Source: Trogon surrucura (taxonomy: Eukaryota > Chordata > Aves > Trogoniformes > Trogonidae). Taken from it: 64,000 nt of DNA. Positions 11,851 through 24,700 of the stretch are shown one piece after another. The position numbers and the translations under genes were made by a program. Under the pieces are notes generated by a model, which was not told where the DNA came from, did no database searches, and was given only the letters and a program-made list of their open reading frames with translations. Each line of letters begins with the position of its first letter. The first letter of the stretch is position 1. The stretch is taken from the NCBI GenBank assembly GCA_020746105.1, contig CM036620.1, forward strand, positions 30,847,916 through 30,911,915. Direction: 5' to 3'.

Positions 11851-12163
11851 CAACTAGGTAAGTTTGTTCAGAGCCCCATCCAACCTGACCTTGAGGGTTT
11901 CCCAGAATGGGACTTCTCTGGGCAATCCATTCTAGTGTTTCACCAACCTCATTGTAAAAAAATTCTTCCTTTTATCTAGTCTAAATCCACCCTCTTTTAG
12001 TTCAAATCATTACCCCTCATGCTATTACAACAGGCCCTGCTAAAAAGATCATTGTCATCTTTCTTACAGACCTCCTCTAAGTATGGAAAAGTCATAATAA
12101 GGTCTCCCCAAAGCCTTCTCTTCTCCAGGCTGAAGAACCTGAACACTCTCAGCCTTTCTTCAT
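11851..12163 (-). mobile_element. Older CR1, minus strand, part right of the nested insertion
   Basis: Continues the minus-strand CR1 interrupted at 10371. CAACTAGGTAAGTTTGTTCA, GAGCCCCATCCAACCTGACC, ATTGTAAAAAAATTCTTCC and AGGTCTCCCCAAAGCCTTCT are the reverse complement of the CR1 ORF2 C-terminal coding region. The encoded peptide on the minus strand near 12100-12200 includes [20 protein letters not shown]. Similarity fades at CTTTCTTCATT near 12163. Divergence is visibly higher than in the inserted copy, consistent with greater age. Confidence 0.9.
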
Positions 12164-15100
12164 TCACTTCAACATCAGCTTTTTCATTACAGTAGTAGCA
12201 GTAACCCAAACACAGCAAGATACATAAGGAATTCTAGGGTTCATCAGGCCCTAGAAATTTCCTTGGAGCTTCATTGCAAGAAGTAGAGCTGTGACCAATT
12301 CAGACACAACTTTCCATCACAGCACTGCCAAGATTGAGGTTTCCTTTGACCACAAGAGATCTTGTGTTGCCAAAGAGTGACCACTCCTCGTCAAGGGGCA
12401 GCTACCACAAGGCTACCAAGGACTGCTCAGAGCAAGCAAATTTCTTAGGCCATGCTCTCATTGCCCCTCGGTACCAACATTGAAGGATACCTTACCCCTG
12501 GCATCAGCATCCCCAAAATCCTCATCTTCAGCCAGACCAGCTGGCCACTCCTTTTGGTGTTGCGATCAGGGCCAAACTGAGCCTGGAGGTGAATGCTGCT
12601 GTTCTGGAACAAGGCTACTGCTCTTGGGACCAAAAAGAGGGGAGAAGAGGAGGAAGAGCAAGATGCAAAGCTCAACATATCTGGTTTGCATTAGGAAATT
12701 TCAAATAGCTTCTATCTCACCACTAAAAGAACAATTTCCAGTTGCGCTGACAAGCAGCCTACCACCATGCTCACTTCGCACATGAAAAAAAGATATCCTT
12801 CCCTAGCAGAAACCTCTGAAATTTCTCACAGTCACCTAGAAACACAAATACAGTGGGAAGATTTCAGCCAGAGTAGACTTTTCTGACCAACTGTGTGGGC
12901 CATACCACTAGCTTACCAACCTGACCCATGATTTCTGACTTTGTTTCAGGGAGCTGAAGCCAAGATATCAAATGCTTGACTTTATTGCTTACTTATGGAG
13001 CTGGCTTCAGTTCGAGTTCACTTTCAAACATCCTGGCCAGGGGAACTTTCCTGCAAGCAGCCTTGAAGCCCTGGTTGCGTGTCAGTTTGCGAAGCGTGTC
13101 GGGTGCACAGGGTTTAGCAAAGCATCTGCGTCTCTGTTTATACCTCTGGAAAATGTCCCAGTGGGCTTTCATAGGAATCTGAAGGCTGGGAAAATGAAGG
13201 GTTTGAGTTATTTGCACACTATTCTCACTTCTCTGGAGAAGTTTGCATAGCATCTAGCAGAGTTAGGACAAATCTTGGCCAGTGCTTTTGGCCCCTAAGT
13301 TGTAATAAGACCTTGAAAGATGCTAAGGCATTTTGAAGTTCTTTTTACGGAAGAAAATCAAGACTGAAGCAACAGGGTAATTTATTTTTTTGCTCACTTA
13401 CTTGGGGGAAAGGGCAGAAGTCAGGAAGCACAATATTAAAAAACAATCATATCTTCAGCTCATACAAAATCTCAGGAAAAGGTTTCTTCCATTTTTAGGA
13501 CTAAAGTTCTTTGTTTGCTCGTCAAGAAGTCAATTGAAAATAGATTAAAATACAGCCTGTATAAGAACAGCTTCCCACCTGCTTGTGAACACCTAAGGGA
13601 AATTACCTGAAAATGCAGAAATTGTTACACAGATCAAACAAAAGCACTTATCTATAATTACTGGACTTATCTATTTGTCTCGGGACTAGCAGCAACAGCT
13701 TCTGTTGTTAGGAATAAATTTGGGGCTATGATTTCTATTCACTTCTATCTCTTCCACCAAGATCACTCAGGAAGGATTCAGTTTATAAAAGAAAATGGTT
13801 TCCTTAACTCTAGTAAATAAAAGCAGGCTGAAGAGATTTGGCCAGGTAAATGAGGGAGGGAAAGAGAGCAAGAAATATAGTCAAAAAGCTCTTTAGAGTT
13901 CTTTTTTTTCCTTTTAATAACTTTACAGCTGGACCTGCTAGTATCTCAAAAACTTTGGAAGGTCTCCTGGGAAACTCCTCACATTTCTGCTATGTTCTGG
14001 CTCTTATCCTAGGTATTCAGTAAATAATTGTTAAAAAGTTTTAAGCATTTGCAGAAGAAACTTCCTGTTGCTAAGACTGCATGGGCTGCTGCCAACTTGA
14101 CAAGCCAACGCTGCACTGATGATACCAGCATCAAAGCCAAAGGATAATTATCTGGTTTACATGACGCTGAAGGAAGTGGATGCCCCTGCTAGTTTGTAAT
14201 TATTTGCCATTGGCCAGTGGCCATAAGGACTTGTTTCCATTGTACATACTCAAGTTTACAACTTTCTTCTGGGAAAAGCTGTGCCTGTGCAACTCCCACT
14301 CAAGGATGAAAGTGGTTAATCATGTTCTGGTAACTGCATTAGAGTTAAGGAGGCAATTTTAAAGTGAATAGAAGAAATGAATCTGCTGCCTCTCAGGTAT
14401 GCCCAAAATTCACTTTGAAACGGAGCAAGATGAACAGTGTACAACATTGATGCCCAGGCAACCCGTTTGTGTCACACCCACCCCCATCCGCAGCGAGGGA
14501 CCCTCCCTCCATGAGTTGTTCCACCACCAACTGCAGACTCGCATGACCCTACAGCTGCTGAGAAACAATAAATTACTCCTGCTTGACTTACAGCACAGCA
14601 TTGCTGGGTCCTCGGTGTCAGCAAACTTCGAGAACCCGGGTCAAAAACCAGATGCCTGTGCCCCAACTGTGTTCAGCATCCACCCTGATGTATCCAGCAA
14701 CTTCCTCCTCACCCCACAGGTTTAGCAGCGAACAAAAGACCAGGAACAGCCCTTGTGTTGAGGCCAGAGCGTGAGACGTTCACTCTGTCTTTATATCACA
14801 TTCACAGATGTTGCACCAAGGTTCTCACGTGCAAGTGGGCAGCTCGGAGAATGGAATGTGAGCTGGGAGACAGCTGGGGCTGAGAAGGATGGGCATATTG
14901 GAGGGATGGGACTGGCCCAGGGGGATAAAGCACATGGTTGTAGGGATCAAAGCCATGATAGTTAACTTCTAAGCCATGAAATTGTCATTTCAGAAAGGAT
15001 GTAATCACTAGAGGAATTACTTAGTTAAACATCAGGGGACAGATCCATTAAAAAAAAAAAAAAGAAAAAGGAGGAAAAAAAACCACTCTCTGTGAGGTTC

Positions 15101-18100
15101 CCAAAAAATCAATTACTGGAAATGGTCTGCTGTGGCTCCCTGGAACCACTGTTGGCTTAACTGATTATTTCTGATTTAATACAAATCACACACTTCCCCT
15201 CACACTTTCATCTACTTGCTTCCTGGAGATTGATCTGATGCTTGTGCCTAGGTAAAATATTCAATGAATCCCAAATCAGTGTTGTTGCTGCCTTTCAGAG
15301 ATGAGAACTTAGCTCTTACGTATTTCCGAGGACTTGATTATGCCTTTAGGTGCAGCGCTGAGCTCGTCCTCCAGTCTCTGTGCAAGAGCAAGTCCCAGGA
15401 AATGCTCAGACCATTATCCATTTCCAACGATAGCTCCCCCATCTTTCTTTCTTTCTCCCCAGAGGTGGTAGAAAGTCAGTATTAAGGCACATCAACAGCA
15501 AATTGTGATACTGTTTCTTGGAGAAAGATCCAAGCTCTGCTCATCTTCCTCCCACTTGCTCCTCAGAGGAAAGATGTAAGCAGATAAACACATCTTAGCA
15601 CTGCAAGCCTTCAGACAAGGGTTAGGCTGAATTTCTTAATCAAATACAGTTTTAGGGTAAATTTAGATTTTTCCACTAAGCAAGTTTATTTGTGAACATT
15701 TGGCAAGCTCTTTTTTTTTCAATAAAATATCTAAAATCAGAATCCTTGGATGAGGAGGAGGGACAAAGTTAGAAACTTTAGCTATAAAGTTCTATTTTTT
15801 AAATCTCCCTCACAGCAGCTGAAATTTGTTTCTTCAGTTCTGGTGTCTCCCCCCACCTCAGACTCCCTGGACAAACATTTTTCTGTATTTTCCGTCACGA
15901 ACCGTCCCCACACATGCCACCAGTAGCCCTCAAGGTAGTGCTTGAAGGAGTTGGTGGTCCTACTTAGTAAAAGAATACAGTATGTTCAATGCATGGTAGC
16001 ATGTGGAGACCAGGGAAGTGAACTCCCCGGGTCAGTTTGAGGAACCCCGGTTTCCCAAACTGCAGCTGCCATCTCCCCCTGCCTCCCCCAGCACCAAGTC
16101 CTGCCTCAGCCACCAAGGAGAAGCGTTTTGTCCCACACTATGGCCAGGCAGCTGACAGGGAAATAGTCATGTGAGAAGAAAACCTGGATCCTGATAGCTC
16201 CGGAGACTTTCTAAGCAAGCATTTTTATATTTGTAAGGAAACTGAATTCTGTCTTCCTGCAGCTGTAATGGTTGTTTGAGTCAAGCTATGGCAGATGTAA
16301 ACCCCATCAGTTTGCCTCTGCGCTCTCCCATGCCACAGGTTTCGGTCACTCACCCACCAGCCTTCTCACCTTGCTTTCTCCAGCCTCACTGCAAAACAAA
16401 ACACTGCTCGCTGCGAAGACACTTAGCAAAATTTAGCCGGTTATGTTTGTTGGGTTTTTTTTTTTCCTAGTAATTACTAAATTCGCATGCCGGATGTATG
16501 TGAATGGTGAGAGTTCAATAGGCTGTGTGATATCAGTATTTTCCCCTTGAAGGTGAGTGATACTGAAACTAGCCTCTTTTTTCATAACTTCGTCTATTTT
16601 TTTGCTAGCTTTGGGTTTTTTTTAACATGCAGCAGGGAGTATTTTAGGAAATATTTTCTCTTCACAGCTTTTCTCTCTATAGTAACCCTTTTTAAAATGC
16701 TGAGTACACACTTGCTCAGATAAATGTGTATCTGAACACACAAGCGATTATCCTATTTTCATATAATTAATTTTTTGAGTTTCCATGTGCATTTCCTGCT
16801 CATTTGACCATGTAATAATTAATTAGCATTAATTATCTTAGATTGCACCTTCTCTGTCTACACACACATTCAATTAGAAAGGCAGGCTTTTCACAGCCCT
16901 CTTTCAGAGGAGATATCCACAAGCAGTGAAAACATATCCGTGGCAAGGACACATTTTGCACCTGCTAGAGTATTCTGAGAAGCTATTACTATTGTTCAAG
17001 AAATGCTGAGGTCAAAATCTAAGCCACAAACCCACCTGATCTCTGCTGCATGAGCACTAGGGGCTGGATTTTACCCCTTTCCCTCACCATTCCCATTCCC
17101 TGCATCCCTTCCTGGAAGGAATTTACTAGATATTTCCCTCCTCTGTATATAGCCCTACCTTCAAAGTCCTTCCACTCTCTGGACAATCTCATGGCTCTTT
17201 GATGTTCACTTGCCCATCTCCAGCTAGCACTCCAGGTGGTGCTTGCACACACCCAGTTTAAAGGCCCCCACCCTCGTTATCTCCAGCAGCTCTTTCTCAC
17301 CACATCATGGGCCACCAAGTAGAGCAGAGAACCAACATCTAACCAGCTTTATTACTGGCAGCTGAAGAGGTTTCACCTCAGCACTCCTAATAGCTGAGTA
17401 TATGCTTTGGGTGAGTGTTCTGGTTTCCTTCAGTAGGGGACATGTCTGCTTGCTCCAGGGAGAGGTGTTTGGGGAAACTCTGCTGGTAGCGTGAGATGTA
17501 GCCAAACCATCTCACCACTGTCAGCCACGTCCTGCAGGACTGAGACTGGAAGATGCCATGGTAACCACTGCCCTCCTGAAGTATTAGGGATGAGATGGCA
17601 AGGAAAATTGTCACTCCTGGATAGCTAATACTATCCAGATGCCACACAAACCCAACTGTAAGTTGGTATGAAAGCAAAGAGTGCAAAAAGCACAGATGGC
17701 ACCACTCAGCAGGGAGGGAGGGAAGCAGCGGCGTGATTTTCCTAGAAGACTGACCAGAGAAAACAGTGCCCCTGGGACTGGAGCTTTTGAAGCACCAGCA
17801 CGAGGAGATGAATCATCTGGGCATTTAAAAAAAAAAATAAAAAAATCTAACCTGAGACTGCAGACGAGCATCATACTGATTCCAGAGATGAATCATCTGC
17901 CACCTGTGCTGACGAGAAAAGTAGCAGCCACACATCACAGAAAGCAGCGGGTGACAAGGGCAGTGCTGCCAAGGCCCTGCACCCGCACATCAGAGGAGAT
18001 CCCCGCAAAACCCCTCAGAGAGAGAGGGAGGGAGCTGGAGGTGGTGGAGAACATGGCTTGCTTCACCTCTGTGTCACTCACTCAGGCCTTGTTCACCAAT

Positions 18101-18491
18101 AAATGTTTTGAGTGCACATGCTGCATATGTGCATATGTGTATATTTATATATATACATGTATGTGTATGTGTTGTGTGACTGCCTATACAGTCACATGTA
18201 TACCTTTGCAAAGCACGCATAATTTGGCAGCTATTGGCACCGAGTGCCATTTTTGGCTTCTGAGAAACTGCACATCCCTAAGGCACATGTCACAAACCTG
18301 TCACCACAAGGAGGGAGAGGGGTTTTCCCTCAGGGCGGGTAAGTGGCTGGTCTCCAAGCTGGGTGGAAGATCTGGCAGCTGGCAGCAGAAATACAGGACT
18401 AGACCTTAGCTGCCTGTGGTGGCACCAGGATACTCACCCTGCAAATAATTTTTCTGCAGGAAACAATTTTTCTTCTGTAAAATTAACATCT
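12164..18491. other. Non-coding stretch, no gene recognised
   Basis: No supported exon, RNA gene or recognisable transposon. A-rich patch at 15049-15080. The AT-rich block at about 16740-16860 (repeated AATTAATT and TAATTAGC cores) resembles conserved homeodomain-bound DNA in texture only. The 242-codon open frame at 17681-18409 crosses a TATG/TA microsatellite and shows no recognisable domain. Confidence 0.6.
18120..18177. repeat. TATG/TA-rich microsatellite patch
   Basis: Imperfect alternation of CATATGTG, TATATATATA and GTATGTGTATGTG over about 58 bases. Confidence 0.85.
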
Positions 18492-18660
18492 TCACAGAAT
18501 CACAGAATGTTAGAGGTTGGAAGGGACCTCAAAGATCATCTAGTCCAACCCCCCTGCCAGGGCAGGATCACCTACCAGGTGGGTTTTGAATGTCTCCAAA
18601 GAAGGAGATTCCATAACCTCCCTGGGCAGCCTGTTCCAGTGCTCTGTCACCCTCAAGTTT
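18492..18660 (-). mobile_element. CR1 LINE 3' end, minus strand
   Basis: Starts with the reverse-complement octamer tail TCACAGAATCACAGAATG, then GAGGTTGGAAGGGACCTCAA, AGATCATCTAGTCCAACCCC and CTCCCTGGGCAGCCTGTTCC, all diagnostic of CR1 3' ends. Similarity stops at CACCCTCAAGTTT, leaving about 170 bases. It lies inside a 201-codon plus-strand open frame (18363-18968), which argues that frame is not a gene. Confidence 0.93.
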
Positions 18661-20750
18661 CCCACAAAATAAGACAAACCCATGTGTCATCATCGGCAGG
18701 TCCTGAGCAAAGGGTCGCCTGCACCCTATGCCCAAGCCATAACCTCTCCATCCCATGCCTTCCCAGGAGGGCTTGGTCCTCCCCTGCCCTGTCTCCACAC
18801 AGTATTTTGTGGTGCTCTGGAGGTCTCGCTTCTTTGGAAGGGAGCCAGCAGGGAAGTAAAGCCAGTTCCCTGTGTGAGGCAGGCCCCTTTCTGTGGCAGC
18901 AGCCATTTCCCTCCCAAACAGAAGCTGCAAGGAAGAAACCTGACCTCCAGGAACAGCCAGAGGTGTGAGGCCCCCGCACCTGCTCACACAAACAGAGGCT
19001 CAGCTGTGGCAGGGAGGGCACCACCACCATCCCTCTCCCCACCCCAGAAGCATGAGGCAAAGGGAAAGGAGAGAGGAGAGAGGGGCACAGAAGCTGGTGT
19101 TTGGTTCAGCTCCTTGCAGGACATGGGGAGGAAGCCCAGGGTGCAGGAAAAGAGAAACACCGAGAGGGGCCCCCTGTGGCAACCTCCTGGACTCATTGTT
19201 CCAGATAAAATCATGCACGTACATACACGTGGATTTTTGTTTATGTCTGTATATACACCGTTCTTACTTGAGGTTCCCCACTGCCAAGGCCCTGAGCACG
19301 CAACCTTTTCCTCCTTATGGCTCCATCACCACCTTCTACTCCCAAAAGTGCTGTTGTAGGGAGGACAAGCAGGCACTGATGTCACTGCTGGTGTCCTCAA
19401 GCAAGGGGGTGCAAAACTGGGTGAGGAGAACATCCACTGGCTCACACTTCTCCTGCTAGCACTGGTACACCACAATCCTGACAGCAAATGGGGTTTTGCC
19501 ACGTCTTTCCCAGTTGTTGTTGTTCTTTGCTGCTTTCCTAGAGGAAAGTCATCTAACTTGTGCAGCTCTTCCTTTTCCAGTTTCCCCTCCTTATGCTGCA
19601 AATAACGGCCTTCCTAAAAATAGCAGGCTTTTCTTCCTCGATGTCACCGATAGCCAGGCTTGCTGGTGTGACAGCGCGTGGGGCAGGGAATTCCTGCATC
19701 TTGCACCAGCAAAAGTTGCATAGACCTACCTGTATGAGGATGGAGGTATCTCTGCTGCTTCCAGTGGGGATTGTCCTCCCCAGTCTCTGCCACCTCAGCT
19801 AGTTTTCTGTGAGCTGAAAGATCAAACCTACTTCTCATGTTTCCATGTGACAGAGAGATGAAGAGGCTTGTCCTGCAGGAGATTTGTGGGCTGACGAAGG
19901 AAGTGCATGTTGAGGCTGTATTTTGAAATCATCAGTCTGATGTTCAACTGCTGGTCCTGACTTTGCTCCTGGAGCTTCTTACAGCTTCTAGCAAAATGCT
20001 CCTTGGATCTCCTAAGCTTCATATGTATGCTCAAGGATTTTTAGTGGGTGTGTACCTGCAGGATGGCCACTAGGCAAGCACAGTGTTCATTTGCTCCCTC
20101 AGCCTCCCTTGAGACCATTTTTGGCAGTCAAGATTAACCAAACCACCCAGCAGCTCGCCATCCCACCACACACACAGGGACCAGCCCCTAGGCCAGGTCC
20201 ACCCCCAGAGCACAGAGCTAAAGGAGTAAAGCGTGGTTTTCACATGTTGGTGGGAAGCTGGCCGAAGGATAAACCACCACCCAGGGATGTATCTGCCTCT
20301 TGTGTTTTCCCAGACCCCCTAAAAAAATAAGTGTCCTCGCCCAAGGAAATGTGCTCACCAAAGCACTGCTTGAGTCCTGGAGCAGGAGTTAGGCACATCT
20401 GATGGCTCTCCTCAACTACGGAGGTATGTAGCCTCTCTCAAGAAGTAGTCAATAGGATTACTGTGGTTCATTACAAGCAGAAGCAGGGTTGTCAGGTTTT
20501 ATTCGCTTACATAGGTTTTGTTGTGTAGAGTAACACCAAGGAGCTAAATTTTGCTGGGCAAATTACTTTCTTCACACTAGGTTAATGATTTATACAGAGA
20601 TAGTTATGCCAGGATACCCATGCTGACAAGGTATTTTAAGAGGAGGTGGTTGCAGTTCACCATGTCATGGAGCCATGACTGAAAATCAGAAAATATTGCC
20701 TCAGAACAATGTTTCCCAAAACTAGGACCCAGGCAGATTGTGTTTGTATG
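18661..20750. other. GC-richer non-coding stretch with many chance open frames
   Basis: Plus-strand frames of 225 codons (18682-19359) and 164 codons (18965-19459) overlap each other and several minus-strand frames. Translations are rich in Pro, Ser, Gly and Arg with no domain I recognise. No splice structure or start context favours one over another, so no CDS is called. Confidence 0.55.
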
Positions 20751-21057
20751 AATCATAGAATCACAGAATGGCCTAGGCTGGAAGGGACCTTAGAGATCAT
20801 CAAATCCAACCTCCCTGTCATGGACAGGGATGCCTCTCAACTAGATCAGGCTACTCAAGGCTCTGTCCAACCTGACCATGAACACCTCCAGGGAGGGGAC
20901 AGCCACAGCCTCTGTGGGCAGTTAATTCCAAAGTCTTGCCACCCTCGTACTGAAGAATTTCTTCCTAAGATCTAATCTAAATCTATTCTCCTTCAACTTA
21001 AACCCATTTCTCCTTGTCCTATCGGTGGATGCCCTTGTAAAAAGTCTCTCTCCGTGA
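20751..21057 (-). mobile_element. CR1 LINE 3' end, minus strand
   Basis: Begins AATCATAGAATCACAGAATG, then GCTGGAAGGGACCTTAGAGA and TCATCAAATCCAACCTCCC. It continues through the ORF2 C-terminus: TCAACTAGATCAGGCTACTC, AAGAATTTCTTCCTAAGATC and TAAACCCATTTCTCCTTGTC. Sequence is close to the 3' end of the plus-strand copy at 11.3-11.85 kb, suggesting the same subfamily. About 300 bases remain. Confidence 0.94.
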
Positions 21058-21626
21058 AGGTTGCCAATGTCTGCAGATCTCCCCTGCAAGGCAGATTTAG
21101 GGATGCAAAAGCTGCTCTCAGGGCTGGCATCCCAGACAAATCCTACAGGAAACCTCCTGACAATTTCACAATGTGCAAATGAAAGACTTATACATATGTG
21201 TGTGTGTGTGGGGGGGGGGGGGGGGGGGGGGGGGCAGAATTTATGTCCCCATGCATTTTAAAACCTTTTAAACTGTCTTGTCTATAGTTAAACAGTGTGA
21301 ATTAATTAACACTTAACACTACACCACAGGCTGTGTCAGAAGCTGGCATCCTCAGTGGTGTTTCATGCCTGTGGTTGCTGAAACGGTGGGTGCCAAGCAG
21401 CACTGGTGGCAGCCAGTGGCTTCACACCTTGGGCAGCCCAGGGAGGTTTGCAGAGGGAAATCTTTCATGAGGCTGAACAGCAAATCCAGGGGCCGGCACC
21501 ATGAGGCATCTCCAGCAAACAGTGCATTGTCCGGGCTGCCCTCGCAAGCCAGAAGGGACAGGGAGGAGGACAGGAGGCCCAGGAGGAGCACCATCCATTC
21601 GTCTAGTGACTCATCGCAGCACCAGG
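21058..21626. other. Non-coding spacer with TG-G tract
   Basis: Short unique spacer between two minus-strand CR1 ends. The only notable content is the TG-repeat and long poly-G tract. Confidence 0.6.
21196..21234. repeat. (TG)n followed by G25
   Basis: About seven TG units run into 25 consecutive G (21210-21234). Homopolymer G of this length is uncommon and is prone to sequencing or assembly error. Confidence 0.93.
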
Positions 21627-21792
21627 ATCACAGAATCACAGCATTGTTGAGGCTGGAAAAGACCTCTGAGATCATCAAGTCCAGCCTATGACTCAACACC
21701 ATCACAACAGCTAGACCATGGCACTAAGTGCCACATCCAGCCTCTCCTTAAACACTCCACCACTTCCCTGAGCAGTGCATCCCAATGCCTGA
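21627..21792 (-). mobile_element. CR1 LINE 3' end, minus strand, different subfamily
   Basis: Starts ATCACAGAATCACAGCATTG, then TTGAGGCTGGAAAAGACCTC, TGAGATCATCAAGTCCAGCC, and later ACCATGGCACTAAGTGCCAC and CCCAATGCCTGATG. The AAAAGACCTCTGAGATCATC wording and the CTAGACCATGGCACTAAGTG block mark a different CR1 subfamily from the copy 570 bases upstream. Strongly 5'-truncated, about 165 bases. Confidence 0.92.
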
Positions 21793-24700
21793 TGTACTCC
21801 CAAGGGTCAGGGCTGCACGAAGGGCTGCAGTAGGGGCTGCCAAGAAGAGGGGGCTCTCCCCGCTCCCCCTTGTTTTGTGTCAAGAGGAGGAGTGGAAGAG
21901 TTTGAGAAGGAGCCACCTCCATGTTCATGTTAGAACAATACCTCCTCTTCCCTAATCTTTCCCCTGAAAGATTATATTTATCCTTGTGCCTGATTCAAAT
22001 TTCAGCTCCATGAGAATGAGCTCCCTGCTGTGTCCTTCATGCTGCTCCACAAAACCTGGCCAGAAAACCCCCCCAAAAAGGCTTGTGCCTCCCTGAGTGG
22101 TGAAAATTCTTGCAACACCTTCTATATCTCCTTGGAAAACAAACCTGATAAGGAACAGAAGACGAGGAGGCAGCTGGAAGCAGCAGACTGATGTCCCATA
22201 CACCGAGAAGAGTTCACCTATCCTTCCACCTGCTTTTGCTGTGGGCTATACCAGCCCATAATTGGGTTACCAGTGCTCAGTCCTGTGGAAGAACAAGCTC
22301 TTCCCCAGGCTGTCCTCTGGGAACCATGGTGTTTTCATCGAAGCAAGTGAAGAGAAACAGTGAAAAAGAAAAGCCCAAGTACAGGCGCTCTCGGATTTTT
22401 CTAAATGAGAATTTAAACGGCTGCCAGACTATCTGCTGACAGCAGAAAGCAGATTGCAAGTATAGCAGGATGCAATCGAGTCAGACGATTCCAGGGAGAG
22501 TACCAGACGGCTTAATATTAGGACTACTGGCATTCACAGCCTTTGCTAATGACTTAACGATTGTTTGCGCTGATTTTTGCTGGCTTTGATATGCAGAGAG
22601 CAACACTTTCTGTTTAAAACTGGGAGAGACCATCGGGGATTTCATCGACTCTCTGATGGCTGCTTTCTCATAAATATATATTTCCATCACCTTAATGTTA
22701 AAGAAATATGTTAAGGAAATGAACAACCTTCTCCAAAAGTAATCAAGTCCACAGATTATACACTCAAAGGATGGACATTTAATAGGCAATTTCCTACCCA
22801 GCAGCGTTACCTTGGGAGACAAAACACACCTGTAGGGCTCAGTAGGATTTAGTGCCATTAAAAGCCAGCAAAAAGAAAAAAAAAAATGAGAAAAGAGGTG
22901 TCTGTTGTGCAGGATTATCTCTTTCTTCAAGGAAATCCATTTCGAAATTCCTCCTCTCATGACAGTGAGCTGCGCTGACCTCTTAAATTAGGCAGGTTAA
23001 AGCCCGGGCAGGCTGGACCATGCTGTCACTCTCCGAGATTTCTCCTCTGACTTGAAAGAGTTTGTGCATTTAAATTATAAGCATTTCTCTGTGCTTGGGA
23101 TGTGTTTTGCTGCTTGATAAGCTGTGCCAGTTGGTGCCCATCCTTCCTCAGGATGCCCACCCTGAAGGATGCTCTGCCCTTATGGTTCATCCTTTACCAG
23201 CACAGAAGCACTTTGGAAAGACGTCCCAAACCCTCACCTCCGGAGAAGCAGCGCCAAAAAGAGCAGGCATGTGAGGATGGCCACCTCCTGCGTGTACGCT
23301 CCCAGCCACACGTTTGAGACTAATTAGCGTGTGTGCGAGGTAAGCAATGACAGCTCAGCACCTACTGTTTGGTGCCTAACAGCAGGAAGAGTGTGAACGC
23401 TTTTTTTTCTTTTCCAGGGGCTCGGAAATAGATGTTAATTGTTAACTCATATTTATCATATCCCTTGGGATGAGGCTTGGCATACTGTGAGTATATTTTC
23501 AAAATGCACTGGCAGAAGGGAAGCCCAAAATTTAAGTGGGGAAAAGGGGGAAAAATTAAATTAAAAAACACGCCAACAACCTGGAAAACAACAAGGCAAG
23601 CAATAAATCTTTTGGAAGGGACAGCCACAGCCCTTCGTGAGCCTGCAGCATTCTGCCAAGGACACCTGGTTTGCTTCTTGTCCCCTCACTGAGTGGTAGC
23701 ACCGACAGTATCCCACTTGCCCCACACTTGGGTGAGCCAAAATATGAGAGCCCTTAAAACAAGTCTGAGTTTAGAACATGGGGAGGTAGCCTCCCTGCTT
23801 CCCCAATTGTCCTGGGTGGTGGTTATGCCTTAAAAAGAAGTTTTCTACAGCTGCAACCTGTAGATGTTGCTACTGCAGTGGTGGGGCTGCCAGCCAGCTC
23901 CCCTTAGAAAGAAAAGTTTGTTGCTTTTCTGTGAGGCCAGAGGGTGGACTGGGAAAGTGACTGGGAAAGGGAGCAGGGGACGAGATGGAGGAAGGACTGG
24001 AAGAAGACAAGCCCAGGACAAGCTCTTTATCTGGCAGGTTTCATGAAATCTCACCCTTCACATCCAGATCAGCATGTCTGGACCAGGATCAGCCCTGACC
24101 CACCCATGACCCACCTGTTACCCATACTCACCCCAAGAGCCAACTCACCCAGTTTCCCAGCATCTTCTCCTTTGATGAGAGACCCAAAAAACTGTAGTTC
24201 AAGGTGCCAGATTTGGAGAAACTTCAAGCATTTACTATCCACTCAAACCCCAGATGATTCAACACAAAGAAGACACAAGTTATCATGAGAGGAAAAAATA
24301 ACGTTTCTCTAAACCAATCTCACAGGCCTTTGCTGACCAGATCATGGGAGGTTTTTTATTTTTCAAACACCCAACGGCACACTTGCACGTTTCTCTGCTG
24401 CAATCCGTCACAATCAGGAGGAAACAACACTCCGACATGCTTACACAAAACACTCCCAGAGCAGATACATCATGCCCCAGGCAGCCATTGGGCTCTCTTC
24501 CTGTGGCTTCTGTCTCCTGCCTGCCCACTGCTGCTTTGCCAACGGGCAACTCGCTGCCTTCGCTGCCACCGTACCTAGGAACTGAAAACAAGCCAGGGAG
24601 GCAAGATGGGGGGTAACAAAGGAATTGGTTAAAAAACACCAACTCCTTGTGGCTGTTAGATCAAAAGGACACACACACAAGGTCTCCGCACTTCCACATC

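Noticed and set aside
13005-13025. GTTCGAGTTC as a tRNA B box
   Set aside because: No A box at the right distance and no cloverleaf can be drawn.
22481-22960. 159-codon minus-strand frame
   Set aside because: Phe/Ser/Lys-rich, no family resemblance, and overlaps sequence whose texture is regulatory, not coding.
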